Shown one piece after another: positions 36,680 to 45,853 of a stretch of 64,000 nucleotides of DNA; position 1 is the first letter of the stretch, and each line of letters opens with the position of its first letter. Both the position numbers and the translations under genes were made by a program. The stretch comes from Massilia yuzhufengensis (lineage in GTDB: Bacteria; Pseudomonadota; Gammaproteobacteria; Burkholderiales; Burkholderiaceae_D), in NCBI RefSeq assembly GCF_900112225.1, contig NZ_FOLD01000009.1, forward strand, positions 101,472 through 165,471. The letters run 5' to 3'. The notes below the pieces were generated by a model. It was not told the origin of the DNA. It did not search any database and worked only from the letters and a program-made list of their open reading frames with translations.

Positions 36680-37786
36680 TTAAATCCGCATCGGCATGAC
36701 GACATACTTGAAGTCGCCATTGTCGGGAATCGAAATCAGCGCCGACGAATTCGAATCGCCCAGCGCGATGTTCACCTGGTCGCACTTCAGGTTGTTCAGC
36801 ACGTCGAGCAGGTAGGTGACGTTGAAACCGATGTCGATGGTGTCGCCGCCGTAGTCGATCTCGAGTTCTTCGACCGCTTCTTCCTGGTCGGCATTGGTCG
36901 AGCTGATCTTCATGACGCCCGGTTCGATCACGCAGCGCACGCCCTTGAACTTGTCGCTGGTCATGATGGCGGCGCGTTGCAGGGAGCGCAGCAGTTCGTC
37001 GCGGCTGATCGTGAAGTCGTTCTTGTAGCCCTTCGGGATCACGCGCGTGTAGTCAGGGAACTTACCCTCAACCAGCTTCGAGACCAGCTCGATGTCGGCA
37101 AAGGTCAGTTTTACCTGCGAGGCCGAAATGTCGAGGCGCACGGTCTCGTCGCTTTCTTCCAGCAGGCGCTGCAGTTCGATGATGGTCTTGCGCGGGATGA
37201 TCACTTCCTGGCGCTCGAAGCTTTCCTCGGTGGCCACCTGGCAGAAGGCCAGGCGGTGGCCGTCGGTGGCGACCGCAATGATGTTCTGGCCGTCCAGCAC
37301 CAGCAGCAGGCCGTTCAGGTAGTAGCGGATGTCCTGCTGGGCCATCGAGAAGTGCACCATGTTGAACAGGTGCTTGAGCGTCTTCTGCGGCAGGGTGACC
37401 GAGGCGTTGTAGGTGTCGGCCACCGACACGGTAGGAAATTCTTCCGCGGCCAGGGTCTGCAGCGCGAAGCGCGACTTGCCGCTCGAGACGGCCAGGCGCT
37501 TGTTCTGCAGCGTCATGGTGACGTCGCCCGATTCCGGCAGCGCGCGCAGGATGTCCAGCAGCTTGCGCGCCGCCACCGTGGTGCCGGTCACGTCGTCGCC
37601 CGAGCCGATGTTGGCCAGCGTGGTGATCTGCACTTCGGTATCGGTCGAGAGGAACGAGACGCTCTCGCCGTCCTTGCGAATGAGGATATTGGCCAGAATC
37701 GGCATAGTGTGCCGACGCTCGACAATACCGCTCACGATCTGCAGTGGCCGGAGAAGCGTGTCTCGGGTGGTTTTGACCAGTTGCAT
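36680..37786 (-). CDS. dnaN: DNA polymerase III beta sliding clamp
   Basis: 368 aa ring-forming processivity clamp. It matches DnaN over its full length: MQLVKTTRDTLLRPLQIVSGIVERRHTMPILAN at the start region, HLFNMVHFSMAQQDIRYYLNG, and the C-terminal end YVVMPMRI. That C-terminus (VMPMRI) is the universal clamp end near the client-binding groove. GAGGAT precedes the ATG. It lies 108 bp downstream of dnaA with a palindrome between them. Confidence 0.98.
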   Translation of the reverse strand: MQLVKTTRDTLLRPLQIVSGIVERRHTMPILANILIRKDGESVSFLSTDTEVQITTLANIGSGDDVTGTTVAARKLLDILRALPESGDVTMTLQNKRLAVSSGKSRFALQTLAAEEFPTVSVADTYNASVTLPQKTLKHLFNMVHFSMAQQDIRYYLNGLLLVLDGQNIIAVATDGHRLAFCQVATEESFERQEVIIPRKTIIELQRLLEESDETVRLDISASQVKLTFADIELVSKLVEGKFPDYTRVIPKGYKNDFTISRDELLRSLQRAAIMTSDKFKGVRCVIEPGVMKISSTNADQEEAVEELEIDYGGDTIDIGFNVTYLLDVLNNLKCDQVNIALGDSNSSALISIPDNGDFKYVVMPMRI

Positions 37787-37865
37787 AGATATCCTCAGTT
37801 TTGTTTATTTAAATGTATTGCTCAAACACTATTTTGCCAATTGCCGCGAAAGAACACAAACGCAC

Positions 37866-37887
37866 GAATCCCGGCATGCCGGGATTC
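37866..37887. terminator. 22-bp perfect palindrome between dnaA and dnaN
   Basis: GAATCCCGGCA followed immediately by its reverse complement. On the minus strand a T-rich stretch (TTTGTGTTCTTT) follows after a few bases. It may attenuate dnaA-dnaN readthrough or just stabilise RNA. Confidence 0.55.
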
Positions 37888-37894
37888 GGTTTAT

Positions 37895-39301
37895 TTAACC
37901 TTTGAGCGTCTGCTCCAGCACGTGCAGCTCGTGGTTGCACTCGGCATTCTTCTGGCGGTCCGCCGCGATCTTGCGCACCGCGTGCAGCACGGTGGTGTGG
38001 TCGCGGCCGCCGAACAGCTCGCCGATCTCCGGCAGGCTCTTTTGCGTCAGTTCCTTGGCAAGATACATCGCGATCTGGCGCGGGCGGGCGATGTTCGCCG
38101 GGCGCCGCTTGGAGTACATGTCCGCCACCTTGATGTTGAAGAAGTCCGCCACCGTCTTCTGGATGTTCTCCACCGAGATCTGGCGGTTCTGCACCGACAG
38201 CAGGTCTTTCAGGGCTTCCTTCACCACGTCGATCGTGATGTCCTTGCCGTGGAAGCGCGAATAGGCCAGGATCTTGCGCAGCGCGCCTTCGAGCTCGCGC
38301 ACGTTCGAGCGCAGGTGCTTGGCAACAAAGAAGGCCACGTCGTCCGACAGGGTCACGTCTTCGGACTGTGCTTTTTTCAGCAGGATCGCCACGCGCATTT
38401 CCAGCTCCGGCGGCTCGATCGCCACCGTCAGGCCGGAATCGAAGCGCGAGATCAGGCGGTCGTCCATGCCCGTGATTTCCTTCGGATAGGTATCCGAGGT
38501 GATGATGATCTGCTTTTTGGCCGCGATGAGCGCCTCGAACGCATAGAAGAACTCTTCCTGCGTGCGGCTTTTTCCGCCAAAGAACTGGATATCATCGATC
38601 AGGAGCATGTCGAGCGAATGATAGTAATGCTTGAAGTCGTCGAAGCCCTTGCGCTGGTAGGCAGTCACCACGTCGCGCACGTATTGTTCCGCGTGGATGT
38701 AGCGGATGCGCGCATTCGGATTGTCGGCCATGACCTGGTTGCCGATCGCATGGATCAAGTGGGTCTTACCCAGGCCCACGCCGCCGTAGAAGAACAGCGG
38801 GTTGTACGACACGCCCGGGTTGTTCGCCACCTGGATCGCGGCGGCGCGCGCCAGCTGGTTGGCCTTACCGGTAACGAAGCTGTCGAAGGTGAGGTCGGTG
38901 TTGATGCGGCTCTGCTCGCGCTTGGGCGAGTTGGCGATGTTGACGTTGCCCTGGCTGCTGTTGCCCATGCCGGGCTGGTCGATCGAACGCACCATGTTGC
39001 CCTGCGGCTGCGACGGCACGTCGGACGAGCCGGGCGTGGCCGGCTTGCGCGGCGGGTTGGTCTTGGGGTCGAGCACGAACTGCACCTCGACCGGCGCTTC
39101 CCAGTACTGGCAGGCGAGTTCGGTGATGCGCTTGGCAAACTGCGTCTTGACCCAGTCGAGCTTGAAGCGGTTCGGCGCGCCAATGCGCAGCTTGCCGTCC
39201 TCGTAATCGAGCACGACCAGTGATTTGATCCACGCACTGTATTGCTGCGGCGTCAGCTCGAGTTCCAGTTGCGTGGAACAGGACTGCCAAAAATTTTCCA
39301 T
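37895..39301 (-). CDS. dnaA: Chromosomal replication initiator DnaA
   Basis: 468 aa AAA+ initiator that binds DnaA boxes and melts the origin. Domain I starts [20 protein letters not shown]. The linker contains [15 protein letters not shown]. The AAA+ core has Walker [14 protein letters not shown] and Walker [14 protein letters not shown]. Domain IV ends with the DnaA signature [20 protein letters not shown] and [15 protein letters not shown] chose the ATG at 39301 (MENFWQSC), the conserved start, although a GTG lies 24 bp upstream. The gene heads the leftward arm of the origin region. Confidence 0.97.
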   Translation of the reverse strand: MENFWQSCSTQLELELTPQQYSAWIKSLVVLDYEDGKLRIGAPNRFKLDWVKTQFAKRITELACQYWEAPVEVQFVLDPKTNPPRKPATPGSSDVPSQPQGNMVRSIDQPGMGNSSQGNVNIANSPKREQSRINTDLTFDSFVTGKANQLARAAAIQVANNPGVSYNPLFFYGGVGLGKTHLIHAIGNQVMADNPNARIRYIHAEQYVRDVVTAYQRKGFDDFKHYYHSLDMLLIDDIQFFGGKSRTQEEFFYAFEALIAAKKQIIITSDTYPKEITGMDDRLISRFDSGLTVAIEPPELEMRVAILLKKAQSEDVTLSDDVAFFVAKHLRSNVRELEGALRKILAYSRFHGKDITIDVVKEALKDLLSVQNRQISVENIQKTVADFFNIKVADMYSKRRPANIARPRQIAMYLAKELTQKSLPEIGELFGGRDHTTVLHAVRKIAADRQKNAECNHELHVLEQTLKG

Positions 39302-39350
39302 ACTTCGCTTAATGATACGTAACACGCTATTTTACCCGTGTCGGACGAAG

Positions 39351-39359
39351 TTATCCACA
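39351..39359 (+). promoter_or_regulatory. DnaA box TTATCCACA
   Basis: Exact match to the consensus DnaA box, upstream of dnaA. It could serve both initiation and dnaA autoregulation. Confidence 0.88.
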
Positions 39360-39457
39360 GGTTGCGCCCACTATTTTCAACCGAGCGTGCGGTTTCCTGG
39401 GCAGCATTGGCGGCCCGGCAGGGCAGGCGGCTAACTCATCAGGAAACAACAGCTTCC

Positions 39458-39487
39458 TTGACAGTTGGACTGGAAATCGAGTCTAAT
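39458..39487 (+). promoter_or_regulatory. Promoter of the rpmH-rnpA operon
   Basis: -35 TTGACA (39458-39463), 18-bp spacer, -10 TCTAAT (39482-39487), reading toward rpmH. Confidence 0.7.
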
Positions 39488-39670
39488 TCAGGGTTCCCCG
39501 TCCGTGCACCTCATCAAACTGACCTTGTCGGTGCGAATCAAGCCCGGACGAGCTGAGTATTTGCTGAGGCGTGACGCTGGCTTAACCATCTGCGAACTGT
39601 CATTGGCGACGAATCCTGACACGACGTCAGACCCGATTTTGCATTTTCTTTTGCTTTAAGCGAGACCACC

Positions 39671-39805
39671 ATGAAACGTACTTACCAACCTTCCGTCGTC
39701 CGTCGCAAGCGCACGCACGGCTTCCGCGCACGTATGGCTACCCGTGGTGGCCGTCAAGTCCTGAACGCCCGCCGCGCCAAGGGCCGCAAGCGCCTGGCTG
39801 TCTAA
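39671..39805 (+). CDS. rpmH: 50S ribosomal protein L34
   Basis: 44 aa. [18 protein letters not shown] at the start and [11 protein letters not shown] at the end are the universal L34 sequence. Highly basic, binds 23S rRNA. First gene of the rightward origin operon, 31 bp before rnpA. Confirmed by direct translation from the ATG at 39671 to the TAA at 39803-39805. Confidence 0.98.
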   Translation: MKRTYQPSVVRRKRTHGFRARMATRGGRQVLNARRAKGRKRLAV

Positions 39806-39836
39806 GCCTCCAGGCTCGGCAGACACGCGGTCGGTC

Positions 39837-40253
39837 ATGACAGGCGAGGGTTCGCACGACTTCGCGCGCGTTCGGCGTATCGTTAAAACGGATGAGTTTT
39901 CATCCGTTTTTCGTTTGCGGCCGGCGCAAAAAACTGCGCATTTCGTGCTGTATACCCGTCCCAACACGCTGCCGCATGCGCGGCTGGGCGTCGTTGCGGC
40001 CAAGCGTTTCGCACCGCGCGCCGTCACCCGCAACACGATCAAGCGCATCACGCGCGAACTGTTCCGCACCAGCGAACTGCAGGCGCTCGACTGCATCGTG
40101 CGCCTGGCGCGCCCGGTGAACACCAAGGCAGGGCCGGCCACGACCAGCGCCCTGAAGGCCGAGCTGCGCGTCGAACTGGCGCGCCTGTTCGCCTCCCAGC
40201 ATCCGCGCCGCGCCGCCACCAGCCGTGGCGCCCCGGCGCCGGCAGCGCCATGA
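39837..40253 (+). CDS. rnpA: Ribonuclease P protein component
   Basis: 138 aa basic protein that assists RNase P RNA in 5' tRNA maturation. The core RNR-like motif reads RFAPRAVTRNTIKRITRELFR, and FVLYTRPN/RLGVVAAKR matches the first strands. The C-terminus is extended by a Pro/Ala-rich tail (TSRGAPAPAAP), common in Burkholderiales. Its stop overlaps the yidD start (ATGA). The overlap of rpmH-rnpA-yidD-yidC is the classic order. Confidence 0.96.
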   Translation: MTGEGSHDFARVRRIVKTDEFSSVFRLRPAQKTAHFVLYTRPNTLPHARLGVVAAKRFAPRAVTRNTIKRITRELFRTSELQALDCIVRLARPVNTKAGPATTSALKAELRVELARLFASQHPRRAATSRGAPAPAAP

Positions 40254-40513
40254 AGACGCTGCTGGTCTGGTTCCTGCGCGGCTACCAGCTGCTGCTGTCC
40301 CCGATGCTCGGGCAGAAATGCCGTTTTTACCCCACCTGCTCGAATTACGCGATCGAAGCGCTGCGCGTCCACGGCGCCGCTCGCGGCTCGCTGCTGGCCG
40401 CCCGCCGCGTGTGCCGCTGCCATCCGTGGCACCCGGGCGGCGTCGACTTCGTCCCGCCGGCAGGCACGCCTACGCAATCCCCACCAGCCGCTCGCGGTTG
40501 TAACCACTCCTGA
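40250..40513 (+). CDS. yidD: Membrane protein insertion efficiency factor YidD
   Basis: 87 aa. The family pattern is YQLLLSPMLGQKCRFYPTCSNYAIEAL with the conserved Cys pair, then RRVCRCHPWHPGGVDFVPP with two more Cys. The amphipathic N-terminus associates with the inner membrane and assists YidC-dependent insertion. Coupled to rnpA by a 4-bp overlap and followed by yidC after 10 bp. Confidence 0.95.
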   Translation: MKTLLVWFLRGYQLLLSPMLGQKCRFYPTCSNYAIEALRVHGAARGSLLAARRVCRCHPWHPGGVDFVPPAGTPTQSPPAARGCNHS

Positions 40514-40523
40514 CTAGACCCAA

Positions 40524-42182
40524 ATGGAACTCAATAAACGTACCATCCTGTGGATCGTGTTCGCCATTTCCCTGATTGTTCTCTGGAACAACTGGATGGT
40601 GGCCAACGGCAAACAGTCGCTGTTCTCGACGGCGCCGCCGGCGGCGCAGGTCGCCCAGCAGCAGGCCAAGCCGAACGACGTGCCGGCCGCGGCCCAGGCA
40701 GGCAGTGCCGCCGTTCCCGGCGCCATTCCAGGTGCGCCGGTGGTCCAGGCCACCCAGCGCATCACGGTCACCACCGACGTGTTCAAGGCCGACATCGACA
40801 CCCTGGGCGGCGTCATCAAGCGCCTCGAGCTGCTCAAGTTTGCGGACGACCACGACAAGACCAAGAACAAGGTACTGTTCAACGTCGGCGGCCCGAACAC
40901 CTACCTGGGCCAGACCGGCCTGATCGGTTCGACCCCGGCCGGCGTGCTGCCGAACCACACCACGCCGTTCACCGTCCGTCCGGGCCCGCTCACGCTCGGC
41001 ACCAACGGCACCGTGCAGCTGGTGATGGATGCGGAGCAGGGCGGCGTGCGCCTGACCAAGACCTTCACCTTCCGCAAGGGCGACTACACCATCGGCGTGC
41101 GCCATGACGTGACCAACCTGTCGGCCGCGCCAGTGCAGCCTTCGCTCTACCTGCAGCTGCAGCACGACGGCAACAAGCCGGCCAACGACTCGTGGTTCAT
41201 GTCGAGCTACACCGGCCCGACCCTGTACACGGCGGAAGACAAGTACCAGAAGCTGACTTTTGAAGACATCGAGAAGAACAAGGCCGAGCACTCGGCCAAG
41301 GCCAACAACGGCTGGGTCGCGATCTCGCAGCACTTCTTCGTCTCGGCCTTCATCCCGGCCGACAAGGCCAACCGCGACATCTTCACCAAGAAGATCGCGA
41401 CCAACCTGTACGCCATCGGCACCGTGCAGCCGCTGGGCACCGTGGCGCCTGGCGCCACCGTCTCGACCGACAGCCGCCTGTATTCGGGCCCGCAGGACGA
41501 AAAGACCCTGGAAACCATCGCTCCCGGCCTGGAACTGGTGAAGGACTACGGCGTGCTGACCATCATCGCCAAGCCGATCTTCTGGGTAATGGACCACCTG
41601 CACTCGCTGCTCGGTAACTGGGGCTGGACCATCGTCGCGCTGACGGTGCTGATCAAGCTCGCCTTCTTCCCGCTGTCGGCCGCCGGCTATCGCAGCATGG
41701 CGAAGATGCGCGTGGTGACCCCGAAGATGCAGGCGATCCGCGAACGCTACAAAGCCGACCCGCAGAAGATGCAGCAGGCCACCATGGAGCTGTACAAGAC
41801 CGAGAAGATCAATCCCCTGGGTGGCTGCCTGCCGATCCTGGTGCAGATGCCGGTCTTCTTCGCCCTGTACTGGGTGCTGCAGTCGTCGGTCGAAATGCGC
41901 GGCGCGCCATGGGTCCTGTGGATCCAGGATCTGACCCAGCCGGATCCGTTCTACATCCTGCCGATCATCTACGCGATCTCGATGTTCATCACCACCAAGC
42001 TGAACCCGCAACCGACCGACCCGGTGCAGGCGAAGATGATGCTGTTCATGCCGCTGGCGTTCTCGGTGATCTTCTTCTTCTTCCCTTCGGGACTGGTGCT
42101 GTACTGGGTGGTGAACAACATCCTGTCGATTGCGCAGCAGTGGGTGATTACCAAGAAGTTCGAGACGGGTGCGGTGAAGTAA
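40524..42182 (+). CDS. yidC: Membrane protein insertase YidC
   Basis: 552 aa inner-membrane insertase. An N-terminal anchor helix (TILWIVFAISLIVLWNNWM, residues 7-25) and a low-complexity Gln/Ala linker precede the large periplasmic domain (about 75-340). The conserved five-helix insertase core starts at WVMDHLHSLLGNWGWTIVALTVLIK. It contains the hydrophilic-groove Arg (SAAGYRSMAKMR) and ends LSIAQQWVITKKFE. Full length for proteobacterial YidC. Confidence 0.97.
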   Translation: MELNKRTILWIVFAISLIVLWNNWMVANGKQSLFSTAPPAAQVAQQQAKPNDVPAAAQAGSAAVPGAIPGAPVVQATQRITVTTDVFKADIDTLGGVIKRLELLKFADDHDKTKNKVLFNVGGPNTYLGQTGLIGSTPAGVLPNHTTPFTVRPGPLTLGTNGTVQLVMDAEQGGVRLTKTFTFRKGDYTIGVRHDVTNLSAAPVQPSLYLQLQHDGNKPANDSWFMSSYTGPTLYTAEDKYQKLTFEDIEKNKAEHSAKANNGWVAISQHFFVSAFIPADKANRDIFTKKIATNLYAIGTVQPLGTVAPGATVSTDSRLYSGPQDEKTLETIAPGLELVKDYGVLTIIAKPIFWVMDHLHSLLGNWGWTIVALTVLIKLAFFPLSAAGYRSMAKMRVVTPKMQAIRERYKADPQKMQQATMELYKTEKINPLGGCLPILVQMPVFFALYWVLQSSVEMRGAPWVLWIQDLTQPDPFYILPIIYAISMFITTKLNPQPTDPVQAKMMLFMPLAFSVIFFFFPSGLVLYWVVNNILSIAQQWVITKKFETGAVK

Positions 42183-42203
42183 GCTGCGGCTGTTTTAGTG
42201 GAG

Positions 42204-42228
42204 AGCCCGCGCTTGCGCGGGCTTTTTT
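42204..42228 (+). terminator. Terminator of the rpmH-rnpA-yidD-yidC operon
   Basis: Stem AGCCCGCGC-TT-GCGCGGGCT followed by a run of six T. It lies 21 bp after the yidC stop. Confidence 0.92.
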
Positions 42229-42248
42229 CATTGTGGTGGACGTGCGGT

Positions 42249-42384
42249 GAACTTGGGTCCCGGCCTTCGCCGGGACGACGGGTGTAAGTCGCAGGCCAGT
42301 GGCGCCATTTCGGATGTTTGCCTAAAAACCGTCGTACGCGCCACTGGCGCCTACGACTTCCGGCGGAGGCCGGAACCCAAGTTC
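42249..42384. repeat. Family B inverted-pair repeat, locus 5 (opposite polarity)
   Basis: Here the CCAAGTT ends face outward: ACTTGGGTCCCGGCCTTCGCCGGGACGACGG on the left and CTTCCGGCGGAGGCCGGAACCCAAGT on the right. A second palindrome GGCCAGTGGCGCC...CGCCACTGGCGCC lies between. It fills the space before mnmE. Confidence 0.85.
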
Positions 42385-42435
42385 GCTGCATACCGCCGGC
42401 GCCCCCGTGCACCCCGTATCCCTTACAATCCCCCC

Positions 42436-43812
42436 ATGAAACTCTCCACCTCCCCCATCGCCGCCATCGCCACCGCCCCCGGCCGCGGCGGCATCGGCGT
42501 CGTGCGCGCATCGGGCAAGTCGCTCCATGAGTTGATCGCCACCCTGTTCCCCGGCACCAAACTCACCCCCCGCCACGCCACCTACATCCCCTTCAAGGCA
42601 GCCAACGGCGACGTGATCGACGAGGGCCTGGCCCTCTACTTCCCCGGCCCGCATTCCTATACCGGCGAAGACGTGCTCGAACTGCAGGGCCACGGCGGCC
42701 CGATCGTGCTGCAGATGCTGCTCAGCCGCGTACTCGAAGCCGGCGCCGCCCTTGACCTGCGCCTGGCCGAACCCGGCGAATTCACGCGCCGCGCCTTCCT
42801 GAACGACAAGCTCGACCTGGCCCAGGCCGAAGCCGTGGCCGACCTGATCGACGCCTCCACCGAAGCCGCGGCCAAGTCGGCATCGCAGTCGCTGTCGGGC
42901 GCGTTCTCGCAGGTGGTGCACAAGCTGGTCGACCAGACCACCAACCTGCGCATGCTGGTCGAAGCCACCCTCGACTTCCCGGAAGAAGAAATCGACTTCC
43001 TCGAAAAATCGAACGCGCGCGGCCAGCTGGCCGTCATCATCGAATCGCTGGAAAATGTGTTCCGCCAGGCGGCGCAAGGCGCGCTGCTGCGCGAAGGCCT
43101 GAACGTGGTGCTGGTGGGCCAGCCGAACGTCGGTAAATCCTCGCTGCTCAACGCACTGGCCGGGGCCGATGTCGCCATCGTCACGCCCATCGCTGGCACC
43201 ACGCGCGACAAGGTCACCGAGACCATCCAGATCGAAGGCATCCCGCTCAACATCATCGACACCGCCGGCATCCGCACCGATGAAGGCATCGACGTGGTCG
43301 AGCGCATCGGCATCGAGCGCACCTGGGGAGAGGTCGGCAAGGCCGACGTGATCCTGCACCTGCTCGACGCCGGCCTGGGCCCGAGCGCGGCGGACGAAGA
43401 CATCGTCAAGGCTTTCCCGCAGGGCGTGCCGGTGGTGCGGGTGTGGAACAAGATCGACCTGTCCGGGCACAAGGAATCGATCGACGTGTCGGCGGACGCG
43501 ACCCACCTCTACCTGTCGGCGCACGAGAAGACCGGCATCGGGCTGCTGCGCGCGGAACTGCTGCGCATCGCCGGCTGGCAGCAGACCGGCGAGTCGTTGT
43601 ACCTGGCGCGCGAACGCCACCTGATCGCGCTGCGCGCCGCGCGCGAACACCTGGATCTGGCGCGCCAGCATGCGGCGCAAGACGACCAGTCGCTCGACCT
43701 GTTCGCCGAAGAACTGCGGCTGGCGCAGGACCAGCTTTCGAGCATCACCGGGCGGTTTACGCCGGACGATTTGCTGGGAGTGATTTTCAGTCGGTTCTGT
43801 ATCGGTAAATAG
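42436..43812 (+). CDS. mnmE: tRNA modification GTPase MnmE (TrmE)
   Basis: 458 aa. With MnmG it makes 5-carboxymethylaminomethyl-U34 in tRNA. The N-terminal tetrahydrofolate-binding domain contains [20 protein letters not shown] and [18 protein letters not shown]. The helical domain with an inserted G domain shows P-loop [24 protein letters not shown] (G2), DTAGIR (G3) and NKIDLSG (G4). The invariant C-terminus is FCIGK. The start ATG at 42436 gives the conserved MxxSxxPIAAIAT N-terminus. Overlong upstream frame is not needed. Confidence 0.97.
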   Translation: MKLSTSPIAAIATAPGRGGIGVVRASGKSLHELIATLFPGTKLTPRHATYIPFKAANGDVIDEGLALYFPGPHSYTGEDVLELQGHGGPIVLQMLLSRVLEAGAALDLRLAEPGEFTRRAFLNDKLDLAQAEAVADLIDASTEAAAKSASQSLSGAFSQVVHKLVDQTTNLRMLVEATLDFPEEEIDFLEKSNARGQLAVIIESLENVFRQAAQGALLREGLNVVLVGQPNVGKSSLLNALAGADVAIVTPIAGTTRDKVTETIQIEGIPLNIIDTAGIRTDEGIDVVERIGIERTWGEVGKADVILHLLDAGLGPSAADEDIVKAFPQGVPVVRVWNKIDLSGHKESIDVSADATHLYLSAHEKTGIGLLRAELLRIAGWQQTGESLYLARERHLIALRAAREHLDLARQHAAQDDQSLDLFAEELRLAQDQLSSITGRFTPDDLLGVIFSRFCIGK

Positions 43813-43824
43813 GCCGTCCTTACT

Positions 43825-45717
43825 TCAGCCGTAGGGCGTATACGCAAACCCATTGCCGATCACACCCGCCAGCGCCGCCTGGTTCTCGCCGCTCTCGCTG
43901 AAGGACGTCAGCAGCTGCGCCGTGCTGCTGCCGCCGCTGTCCAGCGCCGCCACCCAGTAGTCGTAGCCGGCCTTGTCCGGCGCCCGGTGCAGCACGTTGC
44001 GGTACACGGCGTCCACCAGCGCCGCATGCGAGGGCGCGGCGCCGTACAGCTTCACCGCCTCGGCCGACCCCAGGAACTGGCCCGCGATCCCGTCGAGCTG
44101 CTGGCCGCTGTCCTTTGCCGCAATCCAGAACCCCAGGCCGCCGGCATCCGGCGTGCGGCCGAACGCCGCCTGGTAGAGCCGGTACACCATGCCGCCATTG
44201 CCCGCGATATCCAGCGCCACCGCGGTATCGCCGAAGGCCAGGCGTTCCACATTGCTCAAGCTGGCGCTGCCGAAGACGCCATCCTTGCCGGTGACGACAA
44301 ATCCGTCCTTCGACGCGCTGATGCTGTACTTGCCGCTCTCGCCGGCGAACACTGCCGTGTCGATGCCCGCGCCGCCGTCGATGCGGGCGGCTTTTGCCAC
44401 CTGCAGGCGGTCGGCGCCGGCCGTGCCGGTGATGACCTCGCCCAGTGACGCAGTGGCTTCGCCGGGGCCGATCGAGGCGCCGCGGATGATGCTGGCGATG
44501 ATGTCCCTGGCCGACGCATCCGGAGACTGCTGGATCAGCAGCGCGGCCAGGCCGGCCACGTAAGGGCCGGCAAACGAGGTGCCGCCATCCTGGAAGTACT
44601 TGTAGCCGCCGCCGGACACCGGCACGTAGCCGCTGGAGGCCGCCATCACCCACGGGAAGGGCGTAGCGCCCGGCTCGTTGGATGAAGCGAAGGGCTTGCC
44701 CGCCAGTGCATCCTGGTTGCCGACCGCGATTGCTTCGCCCGACAGGGCCGACAGCGCCGGCCCGGTGGCGCCGTAGTTGCTGCTGTTGCCGCCGGCGATG
44801 ACAACCACGGCGTTCTTAGAAAACGCATAGTGCACGGCGTCCGAAATCTGCTGCTGCACCCGCGTGTCGCCATTGCCGAGCGGGACGCTGATCACCCGGG
44901 CGCCATTGTCGGCGGCCCAGCGGATGCCTTCCGCGACCGTTTGCGTGCTGTTGTTGCCGTCGCCGATCCGCACGTTCAGCAGGGTGGCGTCGGGCGCTAC
45001 GCCCCTGGTGTCTTGCCCGCCATGCGCGCCGTGGCTGGCGGCGATGATCGAGGCCACGCCGAGCGCGTGGTCCACGTACGGGCCCGGGGTGGGCGACGGG
45101 TCGGTGTCGCGCTGCAGCAGGTCGTAGCCGCCGATGAGCTGCTTGTCGATCTCCGGATGGGCCGCGATGCCGATGTCGATCACGGCCACCTTGACGCCCT
45201 TGCCGGTGATGCCGGCCGCCCAGGCCGCGGGGGCGCCGACCAGGTTGAGGGCGATGTTGTTGTTCTGGCCGTTCATGGGCAGCGCCGCGCCGAGCTCCGG
45301 TACGCCGAGCGACTTGGCGATGTTGATCAGGCCATAGCCCTGGGCCGTGGACCAGTCGCCCAGCGCTGTGTGGCTGATCTGTTCGGAGAAGTCGGTAAAG
45401 CTCACCGCTGCCGGGCCGCTCACCGTGATCATGCCGCGCTCGCTCGGGTAGAACTTGAAGCCGCTGCCGTCGGCGCCGACCACTTTCCATGCGTGCGAGC
45501 TGCTGGTTTCCTGCACGTGCGACGCGCCCGGTGGCAGTTCGCCAAAAGGCTGCTCGACGCCGGCGCGGTCGATCCAGTAGAGCTTCAACAGCGTGTCGCT
45601 GTGATTGGTGAGCACGAAGCGGATCATTGAGCCGCTGTCGTTGGAGACGATGCCGGAATCGAGGGGGAGGAAGGTGATGCTGTTGGTGGCGGTCATTGCG
45701 ATGGGCGTAGTTGTCAA
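43825..45717 (-). CDS. Subtilisin-like (S8) protease with VHL-beta-like N-terminal and DUF4214 C-terminal domains
   Basis: 630 aa. Residues about 30-100 resemble the beta domain of the von Hippel-Lindau protein (FVLTNHSD, YWIDRAGVEQPFGELPPG, SSSHAWKV). The S8 domain follows: Asp181 (VAVIDIGIA), His217 in DHALGVAS in place of the usual HGTHVAG, Asn311 (AGGNSSN) and Ser381 (DGGTSFAGPYVAGLAALL). The tail has an RTX-like GTAGADRL/GGAGIDTAVF stretch and two DUF4214-type repeats (YRLYQAAFGRTPDAGGLGFW, YRNVLHRAPDKAGYDYW). There is no signal peptide, so type I secretion is likely. Convergent with mnmE, 12 bp apart. Confidence 0.85.
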   Translation of the reverse strand: MTTTPIAMTATNSITFLPLDSGIVSNDSGSMIRFVLTNHSDTLLKLYWIDRAGVEQPFGELPPGASHVQETSSSHAWKVVGADGSGFKFYPSERGMITVSGPAAVSFTDFSEQISHTALGDWSTAQGYGLINIAKSLGVPELGAALPMNGQNNNIALNLVGAPAAWAAGITGKGVKVAVIDIGIAAHPEIDKQLIGGYDLLQRDTDPSPTPGPYVDHALGVASIIAASHGAHGGQDTRGVAPDATLLNVRIGDGNNSTQTVAEGIRWAADNGARVISVPLGNGDTRVQQQISDAVHYAFSKNAVVVIAGGNSSNYGATGPALSALSGEAIAVGNQDALAGKPFASSNEPGATPFPWVMAASSGYVPVSGGGYKYFQDGGTSFAGPYVAGLAALLIQQSPDASARDIIASIIRGASIGPGEATASLGEVITGTAGADRLQVAKAARIDGGAGIDTAVFAGESGKYSISASKDGFVVTGKDGVFGSASLSNVERLAFGDTAVALDIAGNGGMVYRLYQAAFGRTPDAGGLGFWIAAKDSGQQLDGIAGQFLGSAEAVKLYGAAPSHAALVDAVYRNVLHRAPDKAGYDYWVAALDSGGSSTAQLLTSFSESGENQAALAGVIGNGFAYTPYG

Positions 45718-45853
45718 AGTTTCCGCATGACAATACTGCCCGGGCGGGGTAATGGCAAGTGGCCCTGCATAAAGCTATCGTCCATGCCGGTGTAGCAAGC
45801 CCATGCTAGGCTACATCAGGCAGTTCGCCAGCCCATCCGACGAAAGGAATTCC

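Larger units (their letters stand above)
39302..39670. other. Probable oriC region between dnaA and rpmH
   Basis: 369 bp without genes, flanked by dnaA (left) and rpmH (right), the usual position of oriC. A perfect DnaA box TTATCCACA lies at 39351-39359, 50 bp from the dnaA start. An AT-rich stretch lies toward rpmH (39633-39659). I found only one consensus DnaA box, so other weak boxes or part of the origin on the dnaN side must contribute. Transcription of flanking genes diverges here. Confidence 0.75.
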
